Notes under the pieces: generated by a model | Told to the model about the DNA's origin: nothing | The model's input: only the letters and a program-made list of their open reading frames with translations | Database searches by the model: none | Program-made: the position numbers and the translations under genes | Origin: CALAMC01 sp964459465 | Lineage (GTDB): Bacteria > Zixibacteria > MSB-5A5 > GN15 > PGXB01 | NCBI GenBank assembly: GCA_964459465.1 | Contig: CAYWLR010000003.1 | Location: forward strand, 124,001-188,000 | Reading direction: 5' to 3' | Length of the DNA: 64,000 nucleotides | In this document: in pieces, positions 11,901 through 19,700 of the stretch | Layout: every line of letters starts with the position of its first letter | How positions within the stretch are numbered: position 1 is the first letter of the stretch

Positions 11901-14900
11901 ACCGACGCCGAAATGACCTGGACGACTTCCGGCGAAACCGACCTGGTGGTGTCCATCGATGCCTCCCGTGTGGCCACGATAACCATTCCGAGTGCCGACT
12001 GGTTCGGCGCGGAGACGATCACTTTCCGGGCTACCGACCCCGGTGCACTCTTCGATGAAGACGCCGCTACATTTACGGTCACCAATATTAACGACGCCCC
12101 GATAGTATCGGATATTCCCGACCAGACCATCGCCGAGGGCGAAACCTTTGTGGTCATCAATCTCGATAATTACGTCGAAGACATCGACAATACCGACGCC
12201 CAGATAAACTGGACATATAGCGGCAATACCGAACTGACTGTTGCCATAAATAGCAGCCGCGTCGCCACCATCGGCATCCCCAATATTAACTGGAACGGCT
12301 CCGAAACGATCACCTTCACCGCAACCGATCCGGGATTGCTTTCCGATGCCGACGCCGCGACTTTCACCGTCACCGCCGTCAATGACGCTCCGGTCGTGGC
12401 CGATATTCCCAATCAGTCCATCGCCGAAGGCGGCACCTTTGCGACTATAAATCTTGATAATTATGTGTCCGACGTTGACAACGCCGATGATGAAATCAAC
12501 TGGACATATAATGGCAATACCGAACTGACGGTCACGATCAATTCCTCCCGCGTTGCGACCATAACAACCCCGTCGCCGACTTGGAACGGCTCCGAGACGA
12601 TTACCTTCACCGCCACCGATCCGGGTGGACTGTCCGATAGTGACCCGGCCACCTTCAGCGTTTCCAGCGTCAATGACCCGCCGGTGGTTTCGGATATTCC
12701 CGATCAAACCATCGATGAGGGCGGCACCTTTGCGACCATCAATCTCGATGATTTTGTCGATGACCTCGATCATGCCGACCATGAAATCACTTGGACCTAC
12801 AGCGGCAACACCGACCTGATCGTGAGTATTGACAATAGGGTAGCAACGGTTATGGCGCCAAATGCCGACTGGAACGGGTCCGAGACGATTACTTTCACCG
12901 CGACCGATCCGGGCCTGCTGGCCAATTCCGATGCGGCGACATTTACGGTCAGCCCGATTAACGACGCCCCGGTCGTGGCCGACATTCCCGACCAGACCAT
13001 CGCCGAAGGGGCGACATTCCTGACCATTAATCTCGATAATTTCGTAAATGATATAGATAATGCCGACGCGGAAATAAGCTGGACGGCTTCCGGCCAGACC
13101 GAGCTTAGCGTCACCATCAATGGCTCCCGCGTCGCCACCATCGGTATCCCCGATCCCGATTGGAACGGCTCGGAGACGATTACCTTCCGGGCTACCGACC
13201 CCGGTCTGCTGTTCGACGAAGACGCCGCCACGTTTACCGTGACCGCCGTCAATGACGCCCCGATTGTCACCGATATTCCCAACCAGTCCATCGCCGAGGG
13301 TGGCTCCTTTGCAACCATCAATCTCGATGATTATGTCAGCGACGTCGATAATGCCGACGCCGAGATGACCTGGACCTACAGCGGCAATGTTGACCTGACG
13401 GTTACCATCGACGCCCGTGTGGCTACCATCACGATTCCGACGGCCTTCTGGAACGGTTCCGAGACGATCACGTTCACGGCGACCGATCCCGGTTTGCTTT
13501 CTGACAGCGATGACGCCATATTCACGGTGTCGGGTGTCAATGACGCCCCGGTCGTATCGGACATACCCGACCAGACCATCGCCGAGGGCGAGGCTTTTGC
13601 GACCATCAATCTCGATGATTATGTCGAGGACATCGACAATACCGACGCCCAGATTAGCTGGACATACAGCGGCAACACGGAACTGACCGTAACCATAAGC
13701 AGCGGCCGTGTCGCCACCATTGGTATTCCCAATATTAACTGGAATGGCTCCGAGACGATTACCTTCAGCGCCACCGACCCTGGTCTGTTAACTGACAGCG
13801 ATCCGGCCACGTTTACCGTAACCGCTGTCAACGATGCCCCGGTTGTTTCCAACATCACTAACCAGACGATCGCCGAAGGCGGCACGTTTTCGGTCATAAA
13901 CCTCGATGATTATGTGTCCGATATAGACAACCCCGATTCCGATATCAACTGGTCATACAGCGGCAATGTCGAGCTGACCGTCTCCATCGACGGCAACCGG
14001 GTTGCCACCATCGGTATTCCGCATCCCGACTGGAACGGCACGGAAACGATCACGTTCACCGCCACCGACCCCGGTGGCCTGTCCGACAGCGACGACGCCG
14101 TCTTCACGGTTAATGCGGTCAATGACGCCCCCGTCGTGGCCGACATCCCGAACCAGACGATTGCCGAAGGCGGCACCTTCGCCACCATCAGTCTTGACGA
14201 TTATGTCGATGATATAGATAACGACGATGCCGAAATAAATTGGACGTACAGTGGTAATATTCAACTGATCGTTTCCATCGATGCCAACCGTATCGCCATG
14301 ATCAGCACCCCCAATGCCGACTGGAACGGCGCCGAAACGATAACCTTCCGCGCCACTGACCCCGGTTTCCTGTTCGATACCGATGCCGCGACGTTCACCG
14401 TTACGGCCGTCAACGACGCGCCGGTCGTGCTGGATATTCCCGATCAGACGATCGACGAAGGTTCTTCTTTTGTTCTAATCAACCTCGACGATTATGTAAC
14501 CGATATCGATAATCTCGATAACCAGATGACCTGGACATTCACCGGCAACAGCGAGCTGATCGTGAATATCGTAAACCGCGTTGCCACCATTGCCATCCCC
14601 AATGTCAACTGGTTCGGATCCGAAACGGTTACCTTCACCGCCACTGATCCCGGTGGCCTATCCGACAGCGATGATGCCGCCTTCACGGTTTTGGCGGTTA
14701 ATGATGCTCCCGTAGTGACTAATATCCCCAATCAGGTTATTGCCGAGGGCGCCGCCTTTGCCTCCATTAACCTTGATGATTATGTCTCCGACGTTGACAA
14801 CGCCGACGCCGAAATGACCTGGACATATAGCGGCAATATCGAATTAGCCGTATCAATCGACATCAATCGCGTGGCCACTGTCACTGCACCCAGCCCTGAT

Positions 14901-16703
14901 TGGAACGGTTCCGAAACCATTACTTTCACTGCGACCGATCCGGGTCTGCTCTCTGATAGCGACGACGCCACGTTTACCGTCTCGGCTAATAACGACGCCC
15001 CGGTCGTATCCGATATTCCGGATCAGACCATCGCCGAAGGCGAAACCTTTACGACCATCAATCTTGACGATTATGTCAGCGATATTGATGATACCGACGA
15101 TGAAATGACCTGGACCGCCACCGGCCAGATGGAACTTGCAGTCACCATCGACGGTAGCCGCGTCGCGACCATAACCATTCCACATCCCGACTGGAACGGT
15201 TCGGAAACCATTACGTTCCGGGCGACCGACCCCGGTTTGCTGTTCGACGAAGACGCCGCGACATTTACGGTGACAGCGGTCAATGACGCTCCGGTGCTGG
15301 CCGCGATCGGTTCTCAAACCGTAGCCGAAGGCGGTAATTTGAATTTCGTGGTCACGGCCTCCGATGTTGACGGCGACGATTTGACCATGACCGCCGAGAA
15401 CCTCCCGACCAATGCATCCTACAATGATAATTTAAACGGCACTGGTTCCTTCCATTTTAATCCCGATTTCACGCAGGAAGGCGTGTACAACATCACCTTT
15501 ATCGTTTTTGACGGAGCCCTTGCCGATAGTGAAATAGTCCAGATTACAGTTACCGGCACCAATCGTGCCCCGGTGGCCGATGCCGGTCCCGATCAGATCG
15601 GAATTGTCCTGGGTAATACCGTTACCCTCGACGGTACAGGCTCTTCCGATCCGGAAAACGATCCACTTAATTATAGCTGGGTCCAAATGTCCGGTCCGAC
15701 GGTAACCCTGTCCGATCCGAATATCGCCCAGCCGACCTTTGACCCGGTCAGCCCCGGCAATTATGTGTTCGAATTGACTGTGGACGACAACATCCTGTTC
15801 TCCGACCCCGACCAGGTGGTGATCAACGTCATCAACCGCGATGCGCCCGAAGCTATCGATGATTTGCAGATTACCATCGCCGGCGATGACATTATCCTGA
15901 CCTGGTCGGCCATCACCACCGACGTTGGCGGCTTTGCCACCGATATCGGACGGTATGTAATCTACCGGAACACGACCGCCTACTTTGCCCCGACCGATTT
16001 TGATTCGATCGGCTACACCGATGAACTGACTTTGACCTTCACCGATAGTGACCTCGGTGGGGCCGATGTGGTCGGCGATACCGTGAACCAGTATTTCTAT
16101 ACCGTTGTCGCCGTCGATGTTTTCGAAAACCACTCGGCGGCATCGAATCGCGTGGGTGAATACGATTATCAGATAGTCATCACCCCGACCACCGATTTCA
16201 ACCTGATTTGCGTCCCGTTCGAAAACACGGGCATAACCAACGCGGTTGGCTTGATTAATGCCATCGGCGTTGCCAATGTCAACACGGTCAACAACTATCA
16301 GCCATTGTCACAGAGTTTTGAATCCCGCTTTGCGGCCGGATTCGGCGTCAATTTCGCCGTCAATCCGGGCGGTGTCTATCAGGTTAACGCCAAAGCTCAA
16401 ACCGTCTTCTCGGTGGCCGGCAATGTCCCGGCGCCGGGTACGATAAACTATAATTTGGTCACCACGCCGACGACCGATTATAGCTTCATCGTGATTCCCT
16501 TTGACATGGCATCGGTTTTTTCGGTGGCGCAGGACGTTCTCAATTATCTTCCCGGAAGTTTCAATACTCTTAATAGATTCATTGCCAACTCGCAAAGTTA
16601 TGAATCGCGCTTCGCCGCGGGGTTCGGAACCAACTTTGCGGTTAAGGCCGGAAAACCATACCAGGCGAATGCGGCCGCAACTGCCGTATTTCCGGGGCCG
16701 TAA
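5913..16703 (+). CDS. Giant secreted tandem-repeat (cadherin-like) surface protein
   Basis: 3596 aa from ATG 5913, with GGAG 11 bases upstream; an in-frame GTG at 5901 overlaps that site and is less likely. The signal peptide (IKASVFLLTLAVLASPSVFAQ) leads directly into 32 tandem repeats of ~96 residues (6018-15290). Each has the pattern APVVxDIPxQTIxEG, a D-x-DN-x-D loop, a W in the middle, RVATITIP, WxGSETITFTATDPG and FTVTAVND. After the repeats come one divergent Ig-like domain, a PKD/REJ-like domain (RAPVADAGPDQ), an FN3-like domain, and a duplicated ~70-residue C-terminal module (ESRFAAGFG-x-NFAV occurs twice). No sorting tail and no dockerin end the protein, unlike its neighbours. By family analogy it is a calcium-stiffened adhesin or matrix fibre; the anchor is unknown. 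It shares its repeat type with the next gene. Confidence 0.9.
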   Translation: MIQKRADKKRFYIKASVFLLTLAVLASPSVFAQTVPVVADIPDQTIDEGSVFTTISLDNYVTDAESTPDQISWSYSGNTELSVTIDENRVATITIPSTDWFGSETITFTATDPDLLTDDDPATFTVTNINDAPVVSDIPNQTIDEGSTFATITLDNYVTDIDNADSEIDWTYSGNTSLTVSIVDRVATITIPSTDWYGSETITFTATDPGLLSDSDPATFTVTNINDAPVVSDIPNQTIDEGSTFATITLDDYVSDIDNNDSEISWTYSGNTSLTVSIVDRVATITIPNADWYGAETITFTATDPGLLSDSDPATFTVTNINDAPVVSDIPNQTIDEGSTFATITLDDYVSDIDNNDSEISWTYSGNTSLTVSIVDRVATITVPSTDWYGSETITFTATDPGLLSDSAPATFTVTNINDAPVVSDIPNQTIDEGSTFATITLDDYVSDIDNADSEIDWTYSGNTNLTVSIVDRVATITIPSTDWYGSETITFTATDPGLLSDSDPATFTVTNINDAPVVSDIPNQTVAEGTPFAAINLDDFVADIDNADSEINWTFSGQVNLTVSINGSRVATITPIDPNWNGTETITFTATDPGLLFDGDEATFTVTPVNDAPVVAGIPDQTIPEGSTFATINLDNYVTDPDNADDELIWTKSGNTQLLVDITNRVATIIIPNADWYGSETITFRATDPGLLIGEDAATFTVTNVNDAPVVSDIPDQTIAEGSSFVTINLDNYVNDIDNTDAEITWSTSGQIELAVQIDANRVATIIIPHPDWNGSETITFTATDPGLLTGSNAASFTVTGVNDAPVVSDIPDQTINEGESFVAINLDNYVIDIDNPDAAITWTYSGNTDLSVSINSSRVATITAPGADWNGSETITFTATDPGLLSDADAATFTINAVNDAPVVSDIPDQTIDEGATFATINLDDYVDDIDNSDAEITWTYSGNIELAISIDGSRVATITIPDADWAGTETITFIATDPGLLSDSDPATFLVTNVNDAPVVSDIPNQTVAEGAPFATINLDNYVSDIDNTADEMIWTYSGDVNFTISIDARVATVTPIDPDWNGSETITFIATDPGLLSDSDAATFAVTAVNDAPVVSGIPDQAIPEGSTFATINLDNYVTDVDNADAEMTWTKSGNVELLVDITNRVATIIVPYSQWHGSETITFTATDPGLLSGSDAATFTVSFNNDAPVVTAIPNQTITEGSTFTAIALDNYVSDPDNTDEEMTWTTSGETDLVVTIDASRIATVTIPSIDWYGTETITFRATDPGLLFDETSVVFTVTNVNDAPVVADIPDQTIAEGAMFVTINLNNYVSDIDNADNQISWMTSGESELSVSISIARIATIVIPHANWNGSETITFTATDPGGLSDSDDATFTVTAVNDAPVVAGIPDQTIAEGSTFATINLDNYVSDVDNADSELDWSYNGNVELTVSIDASRVATITIPSVDWNGSETITFTATDPGLLSDSDEAVFTVTAVNDAPVVSDIPDQTIDEGAAFATINLDDYVTDVDHADAQITWTYSGNVSLIVNINASRVATVSAPNADWFGSETITFRATDPAFLFAEDEATFTVNAVNDAPVVLDIPNQTIPEGSAFTLINLDDYVSDVDNADNQMSWSYSGATDLIINITNRVATITVPNVDWYGSETITFTATDPGLLSDSDPATFTVTNINDAPVVADIPNQSISEGGSFATINLDEYVTDIDNVDSEINWTYNGNIELTITIDASRIATITIPSAFWNGSETITFRATDPGLLFAEDAATFSVTAVNDAPVVSDIPNQTIAEGAAFATINLDDYVTDIDNADDEITWTYSGAVDLSVAINARVATISIPHPDWNGTETITFTATDPGLLSDSDPATFTVTAVNDAPVVLDIPNQTIPEGSNFTQINLDNYVTDVDNSAAQMTWTKSGNVELLVDISNRIATIIIPNSEWSGSETITFRATDPGSLYDEDVAVFTVTAVNDAPVVTDIPSQTIAEGATFTTINLDNNDSYLYKTDAEMTWTTSGETDLVVSIDASRVATITIPSADWFGAETITFRATDPGALFDEDAATFTVTNINDAPIVSDIPDQTIAEGETFVVINLDNYVEDIDNTDAQINWTYSGNTELTVAINSSRVATIGIPNINWNGSETITFTATDPGLLSDADAATFTVTAVNDAPVVADIPNQSIAEGGTFATINLDNYVSDVDNADDEINWTYNGNTELTVTINSSRVATITTPSPTWNGSETITFTATDPGGLSDSDPATFSVSSVNDPPVVSDIPDQTIDEGGTFATINLDDFVDDLDHADHEITWTYSGNTDLIVSIDNRVATVMAPNADWNGSETITFTATDPGLLANSDAATFTVSPINDAPVVADIPDQTIAEGATFLTINLDNFVNDIDNADAEISWTASGQTELSVTINGSRVATIGIPDPDWNGSETITFRATDPGLLFDEDAATFTVTAVNDAPIVTDIPNQSIAEGGSFATINLDDYVSDVDNADAEMTWTYSGNVDLTVTIDARVATITIPTAFWNGSETITFTATDPGLLSDSDDAIFTVSGVNDAPVVSDIPDQTIAEGEAFATINLDDYVEDIDNTDAQISWTYSGNTELTVTISSGRVATIGIPNINWNGSETITFSATDPGLLTDSDPATFTVTAVNDAPVVSNITNQTIAEGGTFSVINLDDYVSDIDNPDSDINWSYSGNVELTVSIDGNRVATIGIPHPDWNGTETITFTATDPGGLSDSDDAVFTVNAVNDAPVVADIPNQTIAEGGTFATISLDDYVDDIDNDDAEINWTYSGNIQLIVSIDANRIAMISTPNADWNGAETITFRATDPGFLFDTDAATFTVTAVNDAPVVLDIPDQTIDEGSSFVLINLDDYVTDIDNLDNQMTWTFTGNSELIVNIVNRVATIAIPNVNWFGSETVTFTATDPGGLSDSDDAAFTVLAVNDAPVVTNIPNQVIAEGAAFASINLDDYVSDVDNADAEMTWTYSGNIELAVSIDINRVATVTAPSPDWNGSETITFTATDPGLLSDSDDATFTVSANNDAPVVSDIPDQTIAEGETFTTINLDDYVSDIDDTDDEMTWTATGQMELAVTIDGSRVATITIPHPDWNGSETITFRATDPGLLFDEDAATFTVTAVNDAPVLAAIGSQTVAEGGNLNFVVTASDVDGDDLTMTAENLPTNASYNDNLNGTGSFHFNPDFTQEGVYNITFIVFDGALADSEIVQITVTGTNRAPVADAGPDQIGIVLGNTVTLDGTGSSDPENDPLNYSWVQMSGPTVTLSDPNIAQPTFDPVSPGNYVFELTVDDNILFSDPDQVVINVINRDAPEAIDDLQITIAGDDIILTWSAITTDVGGFATDIGRYVIYRNTTAYFAPTDFDSIGYTDELTLTFTDSDLGGADVVGDTVNQYFYTVVAVDVFENHSAASNRVGEYDYQIVITPTTDFNLICVPFENTGITNAVGLINAIGVANVNTVNNYQPLSQSFESRFAAGFGVNFAVNPGGVYQVNAKAQTVFSVAGNVPAPGTINYNLVTTPTTDYSFIVIPFDMASVFSVAQDVLNYLPGSFNTLNRFIANSQSYESRFAAGFGTNFAVKAGKPYQANAAATAVFPGP
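6018..15290 (+). repeat. 32 tandem copies of a ~288-291-bp coding repeat
   Basis: Unit boundaries taken at the Pro-Val-Val codons: unit 1 is 6018-6308 (291 bp), unit 2 is 6309-6596, and units 3, 4 and 5 start at 6597, 6885 and 7173 (288 bp each). The last full unit ends at 15290. Units 3 and 4 are identical over roughly their first 160 bases and differ mainly between about 6755 and 6830 of unit 3. Later units diverge more. Each unit encodes a beta-sandwich with a D-x-DN-x-D acidic loop that suggests calcium binding. This is protein-coding repetition, not a CRISPR or mobile element. Confidence 0.95.
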
Positions 16704-16718
16704 GGGAGGAGCGGTATA

Positions 16719-19700
16719 ATGACGATAAAAAGACATATTGACATAGACGGAGGTTGTAAAGTGCGTAGGAATAAGCGCCAAATAAAATGGCCGTTAATTA
16801 CGGCCTGGCTGGCGATAGGATTAATATTAAATGCTTCATCCGCGTTCGCCCAAGGGTCCATATTCGGCACGGTTACCAATTCCGATGCCGGTGTCCCCGC
16901 TAACGGCGACATCAGTTTCTTTGGGTATCTGGATAATACCGACGAGGAAATCCGTATCGAAACCAGTACCGGTGCCGGATACGACGCCGGCAACTGGTTC
17001 GACGATTTCCAGAATTATCTGACCGAAGCGCCCGGTAATCCCTATGATTACCATTTCTATAATATTGCCAACGGCGAGGGCTTCGTGCTGTCCAAGGCCA
17101 TCCCCAATAACTCTTTCCAGCAGGAAAACATCGTTCTGGGCACGGTTGTCTGGCCGGCGGCCCCGACCGGTTTGAGCGGAACCGCCATATCCGGTTCGGC
17201 TGTTCTGATTACTTGGAACGGAATTCCCGGGCTGACCTACCACGTGTATCGCAAAATCGCCTCATCCGGCGGTTCCTTCTTCCGTCTGGATAATCCCGCC
17301 GGCTCGCTGGCCAATCCCGGTGTGGCCGATAGCTTTTTTGTCGATGTCACCGCCGACGGCGCCACCACTTATCATTATCTTATTATTGCCCAGAATGTTT
17401 CCAATGATCTTGGGCCCCACTCTGCCATATTAACCGTTAATGCGTCCGATATCCAATCTCCCGTTTTGGCCTCGATAAGCCCCACTACCGGTGTCAATAC
17501 CGGCGGTACTCTGGTTAACGTGTACGGTTCGGGTTTCGACCCGGCTGGAACTTCAGTCTCGTTTGGCGGTACACTTGCCGCCGGAACATATCTTTCGCCG
17601 TACCACCTGACCGTTAATACTCCTGCCGGGGCTCTGGGTGCTACCGATGTAACCGTTATCAATACTGCCTCCGGTTTGAGTTCGAATACCCTGACCGGCG
17701 CCTTTACCTATTATTCCAATGCCGCCCCGGTTGTGGCCGATATTCCCGACCAGACTATTGCCGAGGGTGGAACTTTCGCCACTATCAATCTTGATGATTT
17801 TGTCTCGGACATAGATAATGCCGACAGCGAAATGAGCTGGTCATATTCCGGAAATACGGATTTGACTGTCAATATCAGCGCCTCTCGCGTCGCGACAATT
17901 ACCATTCCCAACGTTAACTGGAACGGGGCGGAAACGATTACCTTTACCGCTACCGATCCGGGATCATTATCCGGTAGCGACGCCGCCACTTTTACCGTCA
18001 CCGCCGTCAACGACGCGCCGGTCGTGGCCGATATTCCCGACCAGACGGTGGCCGAGGGCGGAACCTTTGCCACTATCAATCTTGATAACTATGTCAGCGA
18101 CGTGGATAACCTCCCCACCGAAATGACATGGACATACAGTGGCAATACCGACTTGACCGTATCTATTGCCTCGCGCGTGGCGACTGTTACCATCCCCGAT
18201 GTCAACTGGAATGGCACGGAAACGATTACTTTTACCGCCACCGATCCGGGACTTCTCTTTGGCAGTGACGCCGCCACTTTCACCGTCACCGCCGTCAACG
18301 ACGCGCCCGTCGTGGCAGATATCCCTGACCAGACGATCATCGAGGGTGAAACCTTTGCGACTATCAACCTCGATGACTTTGTCAGCGACATTGATAATAC
18401 CGATGATGAAATTGCCTGGACCTTTTCGGGCAATGCCGACCTCGTGGTCAGTATCAATGCCTCCCGCGTGGCTACTATCTCAATCCCCAACCCGGACTGG
18501 TATGGAGTTGAAACCATTACCTTCACGGCCACCGATCCCGGTCTGTTGTCCGACAGCGATGATGCCACCTTCACGGTTACAGCCGTCAACGATGCCCCGG
18601 TCGTCGCCGACATTCCTAACCAGACTATTGCCGAAGGCGCTTCTTTTGCCACTATAAATCTCGATGATTACGTGACCGACGTCGATAACGACGACAGCGA
18701 AATAACATGGATATACAGCGGTAATATCCAGCTGACCGTTAATATCAGTGCTTCGCGCGTGGCCACCATTACCACGCCGTCTTCGGGCTGGAATGGTTCG
18801 GAAACGATTACTTTCACCGCGACCGACCCCGGTTTGTTATCCGATTCCGACGACGCTGTCTTTACCGTATCCGGTGAAAATGATGCTCCGATTCTTGATC
18901 CTATCGGTCCTAAAACCGTGGCCGAAAACGATAATCTGAATTTTATCGTAACCGCCAGCGACCCCGAAGGAGTCATCCCAACTCTGTCAGCCACCGGACT
19001 TCCGGCCAATGCCACGTTCAACGACAATCTTAACGGCACGGGTATTTTCGATTTCAATCCCAACTTTGACCAGGCCGGTATTTATCAGGTTGTTTTCAAA
19101 GCCTTCGACGGCATTCTGGTGGACTCCGAAGTCGTTGCCATCACCGTCATCAATACTAATCGCCCACCGGTTCTGGCCACAATCGGCACTCGGAATACTA
19201 CCGAAGGCGTTCAACTGACGTTTACCGTTTCGGCCTCCGATGCCGATGGTACTATTCCGGTTTTGACTACTTCGACTTTGCCGGGTTCGGCCCTGTTTGC
19301 CGATAACGGCGATGGCACCGGCTTGTTCGACTGGACTCCAGACTTTACCCAAGCCGGCGATTATACCGTCACCTTTTATGCCAATGACGGCACCGATGAA
19401 GTATTTGAAGAAGTTTTAATAAGCGTCGCCGAGTCTGGCAACCAGCCTCCCACAGTCGATCCGGTTGAACCCCAGACGGTGGCCGAGGGCAATCCTCTGA
19501 CCATCCTGATTACCGCCTCCGACCCCGATGGCACCATCCCGGTGCTCACGGCCGATTCGCTTCCCGATAACGCCACCTTTACCGATAATCTCGACGGCAC
19601 CGGAACCATTGATTTTACCCCCGACTTCAGTCAGAGCGGAACCTACCGGGTCCTCGTTATGGCCGACGATGGCGAATTCGTCGATACCATGATTATCGTG

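Noticed and set aside
11868..11910. Local frameshift in repeat unit 21
   Set aside because: Unit length and both flanks stay in frame; only substitutions are needed to explain the difference.
10773..12782. Long open frames on the minus strand across the giant repeat gene (up to ~670 codons)
   Set aside because: They arise from the periodic codon pattern of the repeats on the opposite strand, recur unit by unit, and show no start signal or known domain.
6018..15290. CRISPR or other non-coding direct-repeat array
   Set aside because: The period is 288-291 bp, in frame throughout, with no short repeat-spacer pattern.
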